DNA of 64,000 bases from Mariniphaga sp963747515. GTDB taxonomy: Bacteria > Bacteroidota > Bacteroidia > Bacteroidales > Prolixibacteraceae. Position numbers and translations under genes: made by a program. The stretch is taken from positions 558,001 to 622,000 of the forward strand of contig CAVVFN010000002.1 in assembly GCA_963747515.1 (NCBI GenBank), in the 5' to 3' direction. Under the pieces are notes generated by a model that saw only the letters and a program-made list of their open reading frames with translations, was not told the origin of the DNA and did no database searches. Each line of letters opens with the position of its first letter. Position 1 is the first letter of the stretch. Positions 43,538-53,704 of the stretch are shown piece by piece.

Positions 43538-46003
43538 ATGAAACAATTTAATTTTTTTATACTTGGTATTTTTTCATTGGGCATGATTTTATTATCCATA
43601 AAAGGTTATGGTATGCCATCTGAGGATGATTCAAAACCAACCAAAATTTCCGGAATTATAATAGATGAAGCAACACAATCCCCCCTTGAATTTGCAAATG
43701 TTGCTGTTTATAGTGAAAGCGATTCTTCATTGATCTCGGGAGGAATAACCAATGAGAAGGGAAGATTTGAAATTACAGGGACAGGTTATGGTGCGTTTTA
43801 CCTGGAGGCTAATTTTATTGGATATGAAAAGTCGGATGTAAAGAATATCGTAATTGAGCAGGGAAATTCAGTGGTAGATGTGGGAAGAATAGCTGTCAGA
43901 CCTTCTTCTGTTGAGATAGGCGATGTGAATGTGGTAGCTGATAAGGCTCAGGTTGAATTTAAACTCGACAAGAAAGTGGTGAATGTAAGCCAGGTAATTA
44001 GTGCAATCGGGGGTACAGCTGTTGATGTACTGGAAAACACCCCTTCGGTCCAGGTGGATATTGAAGGAAATGTCAGCGTCCGTGGTTCTTCCAATTTTAC
44101 AGTTTTAATTGACGGCAGGCCAACGGTACTCGATGGGAGTGATGCATTGCGTCAGATTCCTTCTTCAGCCCTGGAATCTATTGAAATCATAACCAATCCT
44201 TCAGCAAAATATGAGCCCGATGGTATGGCAGGTATAATAAATCTGGTTACCAAAAAAAACTCCCTGAACGGGTTTAGCGGTATTGTAAATGGATCTGTTG
44301 GTACACGTGACAAATACAGGGGGGACATTACCCTGAATTACCGAACCGAAAAATTCAAATTCACTGTCGGAGCCGACTGGCGCGATGAAACCAGGTATGG
44401 AAGCATGTCGTCAAGACGTGAAACCATGGAAAACGATACCACTTCCTTTTTATACATCGACGGCTCACGCAACTACACCCGGAGCGGTCATAATTTTAAG
44501 TCAGGAATTGATTGGTATCTTACGGATAATTCCACCCTTTCGTTATCCGGTGAATTGGGGAAAAGCAAAAGCTTCAGGAGTGGGAACGGACAAACCCGGC
44601 GATTTACTTCTCCACAAAGTACCCGGTTGTTTTCCGTTACTGAGGAAGTTTCCGACAGGTTTAATGATTTTTATGAAACGAATCTGAATTTCCAGCATAA
44701 CTTCAACAATGATGGACATAAAATTGAAGCTATGGCTTATTATTCAAAAGAGGAAGGCAGTGATGCTGAAAAAGAGAGTGAAATTGTTGCCGATGAAAAT
44801 TTTCTTAAAACAGATGAATTTATTGAACGTGTTTCTGCAGTTGAAACTGATGATGAAAAAGAGTTCAGGTTTAAACTCGATTATACCTTTCCTTTCAGTG
44901 AAACCGGAAGAATAGAAGCAGGTGCATTAAGCAGGTTAAACAGGGAGAAAGAAGGACTTTCTTTTAAAATTTTTGATCCGGAAACAAACTCCTGGGAAAT
45001 TAACGAAAAATTTACCAGCGTTACCGATTTCCTTCGCGATATTCATGCGGTATATGCAACCTACAGCAATGCTTTCGGAAATTTTGAATATATGGCAGGT
45101 CTGCGGGGGGAACTGACAATTCGTGAAATTGGAAATACCAATCAGGACAGTTTATCGCAACTGAACCGGTTCGATTTGTTTCCAACCTTTCACAGCTCCT
45201 ATAAGTTGGGGAAGAACAATGAAATAATGGCAAGTTACAGCCGTAGAATTAACCGTCCGGGAGGTCGCGAATTGGATCCCAATCCCAATTATTATAACCG
45301 TTACACCATTCGCATCGGAAATCCCAATCTTGAACCTGAATATACCAATTCCTATGAATTGGGTGTTTTAAGGCGCTTTGGCCGTTCATACATTTCACTC
45401 GATGGATTTCATCGGGTGACCAACAATAAAATTGACCGGTATCAAACATTTGAAGATGGTATCTTTTATCTGAGAGCCGATAATTTTCATAAAGATTATG
45501 CAACGGGTGGTGAATTAACGGGAAACGTCAATATTACCGATTGGCTGCTGGTAAATGCAAGTGCATCAATTTACAACTACCGGTTAACAGGCGAGATTAA
45601 CGGGAATTCCGTTGACAGGGAAAGCACCAACTGGAATAGCCGGATGAATACTACCCTGAAATTTTCCGATAATTCAAGGTTACAGGTAAACGGTTTTTAT
45701 CGGGGGCCTTCTGTTTCAGTACAGGGAGAATCCAAAGCCTTTTTTTATTCCAATGTTTCCTACCGTCATGAATTTTTTAACAGGAAATTATCGGCAACTT
45801 TAAGTGTACGCGATCCCTTGGGAACTGCCAGGTTTGAGAGGGAATCATACGGACCCGATTTTAACAGCTGGTTTCAGTGGAAACGTGAACCCAGAGTGTT
45901 CATGCTTACCCTCAGTTACAGGATAAATAATTTTAAATCCGATTCAAGAAATGGCAACAATGGTGGAGAAGGTGGTATAGATATGGATGGCGGGGAGTTT
46001 TAA
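43538..46003 (+). CDS. TonB-dependent receptor (outer membrane beta-barrel family)
   Basis: The 821-residue protein has a signal peptide (about residues 1-25), a carboxypeptidase-like regulatory domain (TKISGIIIDEATQSPLEFAN), a plug domain (DVLENTPSVQVDIEGNVSVR, VLIDGRPTVLDGSDALRQIP, SIEIITNPSAKYEPDGMAGI) and a 22-strand barrel typified by PGGRELDPNPNYYNRYTIR and LEPEYTNSYELGVLR. This is the outer-membrane beta-barrel receptor type rather than SusC. The cargo is not evident. Partner TonB could be the protein at 23783-24469. The gene has no SusD neighbour. Confidence 0.9.
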   Translation: MKQFNFFILGIFSLGMILLSIKGYGMPSEDDSKPTKISGIIIDEATQSPLEFANVAVYSESDSSLISGGITNEKGRFEITGTGYGAFYLEANFIGYEKSDVKNIVIEQGNSVVDVGRIAVRPSSVEIGDVNVVADKAQVEFKLDKKVVNVSQVISAIGGTAVDVLENTPSVQVDIEGNVSVRGSSNFTVLIDGRPTVLDGSDALRQIPSSALESIEIITNPSAKYEPDGMAGIINLVTKKNSLNGFSGIVNGSVGTRDKYRGDITLNYRTEKFKFTVGADWRDETRYGSMSSRRETMENDTTSFLYIDGSRNYTRSGHNFKSGIDWYLTDNSTLSLSGELGKSKSFRSGNGQTRRFTSPQSTRLFSVTEEVSDRFNDFYETNLNFQHNFNNDGHKIEAMAYYSKEEGSDAEKESEIVADENFLKTDEFIERVSAVETDDEKEFRFKLDYTFPFSETGRIEAGALSRLNREKEGLSFKIFDPETNSWEINEKFTSVTDFLRDIHAVYATYSNAFGNFEYMAGLRGELTIREIGNTNQDSLSQLNRFDLFPTFHSSYKLGKNNEIMASYSRRINRPGGRELDPNPNYYNRYTIRIGNPNLEPEYTNSYELGVLRRFGRSYISLDGFHRVTNNKIDRYQTFEDGIFYLRADNFHKDYATGGELTGNVNITDWLLVNASASIYNYRLTGEINGNSVDRESTNWNSRMNTTLKFSDNSRLQVNGFYRGPSVSVQGESKAFFYSNVSYRHEFFNRKLSATLSVRDPLGTARFERESYGPDFNSWFQWKREPRVFMLTLSYRINNFKSDSRNGNNGGEGGIDMDGGEF

Positions 46004-46027
46004 AAAGGTTTGAGTATGACGGATAAT

Positions 46028-46441
46028 CTAATCTTCAGCTTTCCAGCTTATGGTTACTTTTTTGATACCCCATTCCAGAGCTTCCTTTATATTGGTTCCC
46101 ATGTAAATGTCAATCTTTTTTTCCCACCTGCTGTTCATTTTATCCAAAACAACATACTCACCAGGCAACCCATCAATCACAACCTTACTGTACTTGGTAA
46201 GTCCCATTTCCAGTAAATCTTTCGATACGGCTATGCATTTTACTTCAGGAGTGAGAATATCGCCCCAGGCTGCCTCAAAAGGAGTATCATCGGTTTGTTC
46301 GGGTACAGAATTATAGGCAGTAGCCAAAACCTCCATCGTTTTTATTTCTTCCTTTGCATCGCCTGAAGTGAGCACCAATTGAAGTGATATTAATACTAAT
46401 AAAAGGCTCAGACTTTTTATTTTTAAGTAGATACTTTTCAT
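46028..46441 (-). CDS. 3D domain-containing secreted protein
   Basis: The 137-residue protein has a signal peptide (about residues 1-29), then the 3D domain: VLATAYNSVPEQTDDTPFEA, AAWGD, KCIAVSKDLLEMGL, VIDGLPGEYVVLDKM, and WGIKKVTISW. The double-psi barrel with its three aspartates is shared with MltA and other peptidoglycan-active proteins. It is likely periplasmic. It converges on the TonB receptor with a 24-base gap. Confidence 0.8.
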   Translation of the reverse strand: MKSIYLKIKSLSLLLVLISLQLVLTSGDAKEEIKTMEVLATAYNSVPEQTDDTPFEAAWGDILTPEVKCIAVSKDLLEMGLTKYSKVVIDGLPGEYVVLDKMNSRWEKKIDIYMGTNIKEALEWGIKKVTISWKAED

Positions 46442-46675
46442 CTTAAAAATGAATATTAAATTCTGTTTTGGGTGCCGGATAGTCAGGAGGCTGAAGAGAA
46501 GTATTTAACAATCCAATCAAACAAGTTGTTTAAGTTTCATCCTGGGAATGAAATTTCAGGCTACAAATCAACATAAAGAAAAGAAATGAACAGGAACTCA
46601 AAAGTTCCGTCAATCCGGTTCATTACGGCTGAAAGGGGAGATAAAAGGGGATCGAGGAAAATGAAAATTGATAAA

Positions 46676-47254
46676 TTATGCTTTTGTATTGTTGAGGTAT
46701 TCAGCAGCTAACTCCACTTCACGATACCATTCTTCCCCATATTTTCGTACCAGGGGTTCCTTAAGAAACCGGTACAAGGGCATCTTCATTGATTTGCCAC
46801 ATTCACGACCGGGCTTGCAAACATCAAGCTCTTCATAATTTAGAGCATCGAAGCGTTTATATTCTGTAACCCGAATGGGAAACAAATGGCACGACATTGG
46901 CTTTCGGAAAGAAGTCCTACCTTCATTAAATGCTTTTTCAATGCTGCATTTTAAACTGCCATTCTCATCGTAAAACGAATAGGCACACTGGCGGTTATTT
47001 ACCAGAGGAGTTACCAGGTCTTTATCTTCATCAATAACGGAATAGCCCTGTTTTACAATTTCCTTCTTATGTTCTTCAGGAAGGTATACTTCAAACTCCG
47101 GATAATTTTTCCGAATAATTTCAGCTTCTTCAGGAGTTAATGGGGCACCTGAATCACCCTCAACACAACATGCTCCCTTACATTTAAGCAAATCACATAT
47201 AAATTGCTGCTCAAAAATGTCTCTGCTTATTATAGTACGTCCTATTTCAATCAT
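46676..47254 (-). CDS. DUF3109 family protein
   Basis: The ATG at 47254 (MIEIGRTIISRDIFEQQF) fits the family start; six residues upstream look spurious. The product of 192 residues carries several cysteines in the family pattern, CDLLKCKGACCVEGDSG, AYSFYDENGSLKCSIEKAF and SCHLFPIRVTEY with VCKPGRECG, probably a metal site. The function is unknown. It is the gene just upstream of gpmI's terminator region on the same strand. Confidence 0.85.
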   Translation of the reverse strand: MIEIGRTIISRDIFEQQFICDLLKCKGACCVEGDSGAPLTPEEAEIIRKNYPEFEVYLPEEHKKEIVKQGYSVIDEDKDLVTPLVNNRQCAYSFYDENGSLKCSIEKAFNEGRTSFRKPMSCHLFPIRVTEYKRFDALNYEELDVCKPGRECGKSMKMPLYRFLKEPLVRKYGEEWYREVELAAEYLNNTKA

Positions 47255-47298
47255 AATGGTGCAAAGGCACACAAAAAGGATGCCTTTTTAAAAAATGT

Positions 47299-47338
47299 AA
47301 AAAAAAAGCCTGAAAGGATAAAGAAGTATTTTCAGGCA
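47299..47338 (-). terminator. gpmI terminator
   Basis: GCCTGAAA pairs with TTTCAGGC around a 14-base loop; on the minus strand it is followed by a T-run of about nine. Confidence 0.75.
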
Positions 47339-47349
47339 GTTTTTAAAAT

Positions 47350-48882
47350 TTATAAAATCAAATTCTTTCCTGTCATTGCTTTTGGAACTTCAAGACCCAT
47401 AATATTCAGCAGGGTAGGAGCAACATCGGCAAGAACCCCATCCTGCAGTTTAACATCTTGGCGGTGATTGCTTACATAAATGCAGGGAACAGGATTAAGA
47501 GAGTGGGCTGTATTTTCTGAACCGTCCTCATTGACCGCATTATCTGCGTTTCCGTGATCGGCAATAATCAGCACATCATAATCACCTTCCAGGGCAGCTT
47601 CCACTACTTCTTTTGCACATTGATCCACAGCCTCTATTGCTTTTTTTATTGCCTCATAATTTCCCGTATGACCAACCATATCTCCGTTGGCAAAATTAAG
47701 ACAAACAAAATGAGCGTCCTGATTTTTTAATTTAGGAACAATGGCATTTTTTACTTCCGGAGCTGACATCTCAGGTTGAAGGTCGTAAGTTGGTACCCTG
47801 GGCGACTGAATCAATATCCGGCTTTCTCCCTTATACTTTTCTTCACGGCCCCCGCTAAAGAAAAAGGTTACATGTGCATATTTTTCAGTTTCAGCTATTC
47901 GTATTTGTTTCAAGCCTGCCTTTGAGACCATTTCTCCCAAAGTTTCTGAGACGTTATCCTTATCAAATATTACATGAACATCCTTGAACCCGGAATTGTA
48001 GTTGGTCATGGTGTACCATTCCAAATCCATGGTCTGCATTCCATATTTGGGTAATTCTTCCTGAGTAAATGCAATGGTTGTCTGGCGGAGACGGTCCGTA
48101 CGGAAATTGAAACAGATGACAACATCACCATTTTCAATAACGGCAACCGGCTCATTTTTTTCATCAACAACAACAATAGGTTTCATGAATTCATCGGTGA
48201 TATCATTGTCGTATGATTCGTTTACCGCTGCAAGTAAATCGGTGGTCTTTTTCCCTTTACCTTCTGTATATAGGTCGTAAGCAAGTTTCAACCGGTCGTA
48301 ATTTTTATCACGGTCCATTCCGTAATACCTTCCTATAATGGAAGCAAACCTTGCGTTGGTACTTTCAAGGGCTTCCATGTCTTCCTTAATAAATCCGTAA
48401 CCCGAACGGGGATCGGTATCGCGGCCGTCGGTGAGCCCATGAACAAAAATCTTTTCCAGACCTTTATCAGTGGCTATCTGGCAGAGGGCTCTCATATGTG
48501 AGCTTAAAGCATGCACTCCACCGGAACCTATAAGGCCGATAAGATGAACTTGTTTATTATATTCCCTGGCATAACCAAACGCACTTACCAACTGCGGATT
48601 TTCCCATAATGATTTATCTTTAACAGCGCGTGTTATTTTTACCATATCCTGGTAAAGAACTCTTCCGGCGCCTATGTTCAGGTGCCCAACCTCGGAATTA
48701 CCCATCTGTCCTTCGGGTAATCCTACATTTTCACCGGCAGCAAGCAGTTGTGAATGCGGATATTTTTCCAGAAGTGAATCCATAAATGGAGTTGAAGCCC
48801 GGGAAATTATATCTGCTTTCGATCCGTCCCCGATTCCCCAGCCATCAAGGATCATCAGAAGTGTTTTTTGTATATCAGCCAT
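47350..48882 (-). CDS. gpmI: Phosphoglycerate mutase, cofactor-independent
   Basis: The 510-residue metalloenzyme interconverts 3- and 2-phosphoglycerate in glycolysis. It has the alkaline-phosphatase superfamily start LMILDGWGIGDG with Asp13, the phosphorylated Ser63 in GNSEVGHLN, and the metal site toward the C-terminus (VLIIADHGNADNA, ENTAHSLNPVPCIY). Length matches the family. A -7 box lies upstream at 48915-48922 on the minus strand, and a strong terminator follows. Confidence 0.95.
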   Translation of the reverse strand: MADIQKTLLMILDGWGIGDGSKADIISRASTPFMDSLLEKYPHSQLLAAGENVGLPEGQMGNSEVGHLNIGAGRVLYQDMVKITRAVKDKSLWENPQLVSAFGYAREYNKQVHLIGLIGSGGVHALSSHMRALCQIATDKGLEKIFVHGLTDGRDTDPRSGYGFIKEDMEALESTNARFASIIGRYYGMDRDKNYDRLKLAYDLYTEGKGKKTTDLLAAVNESYDNDITDEFMKPIVVVDEKNEPVAVIENGDVVICFNFRTDRLRQTTIAFTQEELPKYGMQTMDLEWYTMTNYNSGFKDVHVIFDKDNVSETLGEMVSKAGLKQIRIAETEKYAHVTFFFSGGREEKYKGESRILIQSPRVPTYDLQPEMSAPEVKNAIVPKLKNQDAHFVCLNFANGDMVGHTGNYEAIKKAIEAVDQCAKEVVEAALEGDYDVLIIADHGNADNAVNEDGSENTAHSLNPVPCIYVSNHRQDVKLQDGVLADVAPTLLNIMGLEVPKAMTGKNLIL

Positions 48883-48914
48883 TGTATTTGCTTTTTCGTT
48901 TTTATAAGAACAGG

Positions 48915-48922
48915 CAAACTTA
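48915..48922 (-). promoter_or_regulatory. -7 box of gpmI (TAAGTTTG)
   Basis: On the minus strand TAAGTTTG matches TAnnTTTG, 32 bases before the gpmI ATG. A T-run lies upstream in place of the -33 box. Confidence 0.5.
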
Positions 48923-49010
48923 TTCCTTTTTTACCCATTTAAAAAATAACAACCAATTTGTTGAAAATGATTTAACAAATTGTTCTTTCGAATAGCCATT
49001 TATACGAAAA

Positions 49011-49043
49011 AAAAAGCTGCCTGTAACAAACAGGCAGCTTTTT
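49011..49043 (-). terminator. Strong terminator of ppiD
   Basis: AAAAAGCTGCCTGT pairs perfectly with ACAGGCAGCTTTTT over 14 bases with a five-base loop. It lies 18 bases past the ppiD stop and, with its T-run both ways, may also guard gpmI. Confidence 0.85.
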
Positions 49044-49060
49044 ATAACAAAAACTATTTT

Positions 49061-51181
49061 TTAATAAAACTTAGCCCGCTGATCCTCAATTTCAGCTTTT
49101 TCTTTATGAACGACATAGGCCTGAGACGTAGCCCTGAAATTCATATTCTGTGCCAGCCTTGATTTTTCATTTTCCACATCAATACCCGCTTCCGTAGTGC
49201 CGGTAACTTCCACCACAAAAACTCCGTTATTTCCTGCTACCGGACTGGAAATTTCATTGGGCGAAAGAGCTGTTGCCGTGCCAATAACCTTAGGTTCTAT
49301 ACCCGCTCCTGGTATCTGAACGGAATTAAAGTTGATGTTGGCTGCATTTTTTACAGTAACTCCGAGCCTGCTGGCTATTTCATCCAATTTCGTATTGCCG
49401 GTAATTGCTGATTTGGCTTTTTCTACCAAAACTTCTTTTTTCTTTTCATTCAGCACTGCAAGTTCAACCCGTTCTTTTACATCTTCGAAATCAGCAACTC
49501 CCTTTTCTGTTGCAGAAACCAATGTGGCAACAACGAACGTGTTACCCAAATCGAAAATGGTTGATCCTTGCTGGTCTTCAATAAGATTTCCCGTTTTTGT
49601 ATCGTAAGCTGCCCGAATCAAAGGGCGCGAATTTTCAAGACCTGCTACCTGACGATCGGTTTCTTTTACAGTAGCCGTTTGTTTGTTTAATTTTTGCTCC
49701 TCTACCGCTTTATCAAAACTTTCCTTTGAGTAATTTTTACCTGCAAATTCACTTGCCTTTGCAAATGTATTTTGATAGGTCTGGGTGCTTGGGGTAACAT
49801 TACGCACGAGATAAGCAACCTGTACCTGTCTGCTTTCTTTACCCCGGGCAGTTGTTTGAACAAGATGGATTCCAAATTGTGTCTGTACGATGGTGACCTC
49901 GTTTCCCTTGTTATTAAAAGCCGCCTCTTCAAATGGCTTAACCATCTGGCCACGGCCAAACCATCCAAGATCCCCTCCCTGCACTGCAGAACCTTGATCG
50001 GATGAATATTGTATGGCAAGCTCACTGAAATTGCTTCCGTTTTCAATGGCAGTTTTGAGGCTGTCGGCTAGTGCCTGCTTAACGGCAAGTTCTTCCTGTG
50101 TATTCACCGGTAATAAAATATGACGCGCTTTTACAGAGTCAGGCATCATAGCCGAAGCGTGCAGTTTTGCCAGCTTATAGGCATCATTTTCAAAATAAGG
50201 GCCAAAAATATCATTTACATCGGCACCTTCTTCATATATCCAAAGAGCAATATCTTCGGGAAGTTCTTCCCTGTTGTACCACTTGTCATTAAAACTTTCG
50301 TCTGAATTTGAATTCACAAATGCAACATTATTTTCAGCTGCTGCAAAATCTGAAACTATATCGTTTATCCAGGATTCAGCCTGCTGATAATCCAGCTTTG
50401 AGGGAGATACAGGAAACGATACGTATTCAATTGTCCGGACTTTTTCCTGTTGATATTTATCCTCATTGTTGTTGTAATAATCTCTTAATTCTTTATCGGT
50501 AACTACCACCTGGCTGTCTGCTACAGTATTGTTGTTAAGCACGATGTAATTAAAATTTACCTGCTTGTTTCTTGCTTCCATGCTTCGTTGTGCCTCAAGA
50601 TCGGTAACATACAATCCTTTGCTTACAAGATTATTGTATTTTGTTTGAATTCGTTCATCAACAATTTGATTCTCAATAAACAGCCAGTACTGCCGTTGTT
50701 CCGGAGCCACCCCTGTATCGAGATTTCTCAGAAACTGTACAACAGCATTACGATCGACCTGACCGGTATTGGGATTGCGAAACAATTGCTGTATGATAGG
50801 ATGAAGATTTGTTCCCTGAAGCATATCAAAAAGCTCTTCCGAACTTACACTGATGCCCAGATTTTCATATACACCCTCCATAACCTGGTCCCGGACAATA
50901 TTTTGCCAGGTTTGTTCTCTTACCTGTACCCATGTTTGTTCATCCAGTTGGTTTTGCTGGGAATTCATCCGGTATATATCTCCCAATTTTTCGACTTCTT
51001 TTTGAAATTCAGGATACTGAATGGTTTCGCCATCTATTTCCCCAATCTTCATACGGTTTCCCCTTAAAAGAGAGGAACCGCTCTTAAACATGTCTCCCAA
51101 CACAAAAGCAGCAAGTGAAATTCCAATTACAATTGCTACCAGTAATCCTGCTCTTGTTCTAATCGTTTGTAACGTTGCCAT
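49061..51181 (-). CDS. ppiD: Peptidyl-prolyl isomerase, PpiD/SurA-like
   Basis: The 706-residue protein has an N-terminal membrane anchor (AGLLVAIVIGISLAAFVLGD), a SurA-N-type chaperone domain (IGEIDGETIQYPEFQKEVEK), a parvulin rotamase domain in the middle (ARHILLPVNTQEE, FSELAIQYSSDQGSAVQGGD, FNNKGNEVTIVQTQFGIHLV) and a second, degenerate foldase part. It helps fold proteins leaving the Sec translocon. lptC lies 234 bases upstream. The length is typical for Bacteroidota homologues. Confidence 0.9.
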   Translation of the reverse strand: MATLQTIRTRAGLLVAIVIGISLAAFVLGDMFKSGSSLLRGNRMKIGEIDGETIQYPEFQKEVEKLGDIYRMNSQQNQLDEQTWVQVREQTWQNIVRDQVMEGVYENLGISVSSEELFDMLQGTNLHPIIQQLFRNPNTGQVDRNAVVQFLRNLDTGVAPEQRQYWLFIENQIVDERIQTKYNNLVSKGLYVTDLEAQRSMEARNKQVNFNYIVLNNNTVADSQVVVTDKELRDYYNNNEDKYQQEKVRTIEYVSFPVSPSKLDYQQAESWINDIVSDFAAAENNVAFVNSNSDESFNDKWYNREELPEDIALWIYEEGADVNDIFGPYFENDAYKLAKLHASAMMPDSVKARHILLPVNTQEELAVKQALADSLKTAIENGSNFSELAIQYSSDQGSAVQGGDLGWFGRGQMVKPFEEAAFNNKGNEVTIVQTQFGIHLVQTTARGKESRQVQVAYLVRNVTPSTQTYQNTFAKASEFAGKNYSKESFDKAVEEQKLNKQTATVKETDRQVAGLENSRPLIRAAYDTKTGNLIEDQQGSTIFDLGNTFVVATLVSATEKGVADFEDVKERVELAVLNEKKKEVLVEKAKSAITGNTKLDEIASRLGVTVKNAANINFNSVQIPGAGIEPKVIGTATALSPNEISSPVAGNNGVFVVEVTGTTEAGIDVENEKSRLAQNMNFRATSQAYVVHKEKAEIEDQRAKFY

Positions 51182-51415
51182 TGATTTACAGTTCTTTTAT
51201 TGCAATTTTAACTTAATTTTTTTCGAGCTACGAAGATAGTAATTTTCAAAAGAATCCATACGTTTTTAATGTTTTTTGGACACATCCCTTTATGTGCCTA
51301 TATGGGTGATATTCAGTTAAAACATAAAAAATCCGGTGCGCTTTTTATTTTTTCAGTGTTAAAATTTTTCCGGTTTTGGCCTGAATGTAAAAAACCAACC
51401 GCCAAATCAAAGATG

Positions 51416-52075
51416 CTATTGCCTGAAAGACCCTGATTCCTGTTGCTGCATATCGTTGGGTACATTCTCAGGGGAAGTTTGGGGAGAATTTTCCACATCA
51501 AAATAAATGGTTCCTTTGGGATTTTTTATTTTCCAGTTTATCATCGATTGATCCGACTCGAATCCGATGCCTGTAATCACCTGATCGCGGCGAATGATCC
51601 GCACAAATTCTTCAGTATATATTTTTTCTTCTTTCTCTTCCCAAATCAAATGTTCGGTTTTGAGCGTATCGCCCAGAGCATTGGTTGCAACAACATTATT
51701 TTTTGCCTCCCATTTTTTTTCTTTCTCAAAATTCTTTGCATAGTCGGCAGTAATGCTTGAAATAATATTTTGGTTTTCGTCGTATTTTATCAATTCAATT
51801 CCCTGGGGAAATTCAACATAAGATTTACCGTCAACTTCAAACTGTAAAAGTTTTGGGGCTTTCAGGAAAAACCGGACCTCTCCGCTGTCGGTATAAAGGG
51901 TTTCAAAGTTTGTAGCTTCCACAACGGGCAAATCTTCAGGAGAGGCAAAGGCCTTAATCTTTTCGAGATCGTTTTCGCAAGACGATAAAACAATTGCAGT
52001 CCCCATAACAAGGACTGCAATTTGTATCTTATGTATTTTCTTCAGGAAGTTAAAACCTGATTTTTGTTGTTTCAT
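51416..52075 (-). CDS. lptC: LPS export periplasmic protein LptC
   Basis: The 219-residue protein has an N-terminal membrane or lipoprotein segment with lipobox VLSSC (Cys33), then the LptC beta-jellyroll (VEATNFETLYTDSGEVRFFL, APKLLQFEVDG, and a repeat of WEAKNNVVATNALGDTLKTE). LptC links the LptB2FG extractor to the periplasmic bridge. The long C-terminal tail after residue 190 is disordered. The ATG overlaps the preceding TPR gene by 26 bases. Other lpt genes are elsewhere. Confidence 0.88.
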   Translation of the reverse strand: MKQQKSGFNFLKKIHKIQIAVLVMGTAIVLSSCENDLEKIKAFASPEDLPVVEATNFETLYTDSGEVRFFLKAPKLLQFEVDGKSYVEFPQGIELIKYDENQNIISSITADYAKNFEKEKKWEAKNNVVATNALGDTLKTEHLIWEEKEEKIYTEEFVRIIRRDQVITGIGFESDQSMINWKIKNPKGTIYFDVENSPQTSPENVPNDMQQQESGSFRQ

Positions 52076-53681
52076 TTATCCAACCTCCTACTTTGTAGGT
52101 TTGTCCTTCCTGCAGGCCAAGAAAGAAAGCTTCCTCTTTGCTTGGAAAATATTTCCGGTAGTCATTGGCTTTTTTTGATGCATCTACAGCACAGTCCCCA
52201 TACGACCGGGCACGTTCGTAATAATCTACTGCCAGCCAGAAAACACTTGCCTTTTCAAAGTCATTTTCACCAAAATTCCGGCTTGCTGCGGCATAAATAT
52301 CACCAATAAGCATAATGGCTTCGCAATAATCAGGATTTATTTCAAGTGCCTGCCGGGCATATTTCCTCGCTCCCTGCAGATCGTTTTCTTTAGCAAAAAT
52401 GAGGACTGCATATTCATAATAATATTTGGAGAGCAGTTCCTTGTTTGTTTCCTGATTCATTGCCTCCTGGTAATACTCTTTGGCTTTTTCCGTTTCATTT
52501 CTTTTAAGATGACGGCGAGCCATATTAAATGCTGCTTCAGCTGAAGGTTCCAACTGATAAAGTTGCTGAGTGGCTTGGGCAAACAAATCCGTTTCATCAC
52601 AATTGGCTGCCCTCAGGCGGCGAAGCATATTTTTAACAAAATCAGCATCATTTTTATTGTCTTCAAACTGCGGGGCAAAGATATTTACCAAGGCTTCACA
52701 GTCTGCAGCTCCCGATGAACCAAATATTTCTTCAACAAATGCCTGCACTTCTACGGCATTTTTTAACCGTTCCTTATCTGTTTCCTCAGTCTTTATACTT
52801 TCCAGGATTTTATTGCTGGTGTTGTAATTTTTTACTACGGTTTCTTTTGGTATTTCATTCATCAAAAACAGAGAGCGTGTTGTTTGCATGAGCAAAACCA
52901 AAACCGGCAATTCGGTTTCTTTCCCTCTTTGTTCAATGGATTTTTGTATCCAGTCGTATCCCTTTTGCAGGGTTTGTTTCAATTCTTCGGTACTAAGATC
53001 CCTGTCACTGCCCAATTTATATTTAAGCCAATGCGTTGCTTTTCTACCCAACACATATCCTTCTTCCCCAAAATACTTTATCCTTTTATCGTAAATCTTC
53101 ATCATTTCATCAATGAACTTTTCCTTTTCTTCCGGAGAATTTGCCTGCTCAATAAATTTTTCATACATGTTAACTCCACGTATGTATATGTTCACTGATG
53201 CTTTTGGATATTTATTGAATAACTGCTTCCAATAAGGAAGAGCCGATTCATAATTGTTTTGTTTGTAGAACCCGTCAAACAACGACCACTGGCTCATGAA
53301 TTCCCTGTTCTGATCTTTTATAAGATCTTCAGCCGATTTCAAAACCACATCCGCTCCTTCTTCCTCCACATTATCTCCAGGTATTTTTCCATCGAAGGCA
53401 AAATCAAAATGATCCCCCTGTTTATCTGAAATATCGAGTCTTTCAGATTGTGTTACTGAAGTAAACCGGATCCATTTGGTTTTTTCATGTGCTTCAACCT
53501 TATACTTCCCATCAAAGCTGGTCATCATTGATCCGCCCCTATTAGCTTCAACTGTAACTCCTGCAGCAGGTTCCCCATTATTGTAAACAGTACCTGTAAT
53601 TATTCTTTGAGCCTGAATATTGGCAGCAGAAATCATTGCAATCGAAGCAACGAAAAGCATTATGCGTAAGACAGATTTCAT
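52050..53681 (-). CDS. Secreted tetratricopeptide-repeat protein
   Basis: This 543-residue protein has a signal peptide ending near NIQAQ, a short carboxypeptidase-like beta domain (RIITGTVYNNGEPAAGVTVE), and then helical repeats across residues about 130-520, including AAFNMARRHLKRNETEKAKE and GARKYARQALEINPDYCEAI. TPR arrays mediate protein contacts. Its position between an outer-membrane barrel gene and lptC suggests envelope assembly. No exact role is known. Confidence 0.82.
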   Translation of the reverse strand: MKSVLRIMLFVASIAMISAANIQAQRIITGTVYNNGEPAAGVTVEANRGGSMMTSFDGKYKVEAHEKTKWIRFTSVTQSERLDISDKQGDHFDFAFDGKIPGDNVEEEGADVVLKSAEDLIKDQNREFMSQWSLFDGFYKQNNYESALPYWKQLFNKYPKASVNIYIRGVNMYEKFIEQANSPEEKEKFIDEMMKIYDKRIKYFGEEGYVLGRKATHWLKYKLGSDRDLSTEELKQTLQKGYDWIQKSIEQRGKETELPVLVLLMQTTRSLFLMNEIPKETVVKNYNTSNKILESIKTEETDKERLKNAVEVQAFVEEIFGSSGAADCEALVNIFAPQFEDNKNDADFVKNMLRRLRAANCDETDLFAQATQQLYQLEPSAEAAFNMARRHLKRNETEKAKEYYQEAMNQETNKELLSKYYYEYAVLIFAKENDLQGARKYARQALEINPDYCEAIMLIGDIYAAASRNFGENDFEKASVFWLAVDYYERARSYGDCAVDASKKANDYRKYFPSKEEAFFLGLQEGQTYKVGGWINETTKIRF

Positions 53682-53704
53682 ATTATAATAAATTAATTGT
53701 TTTT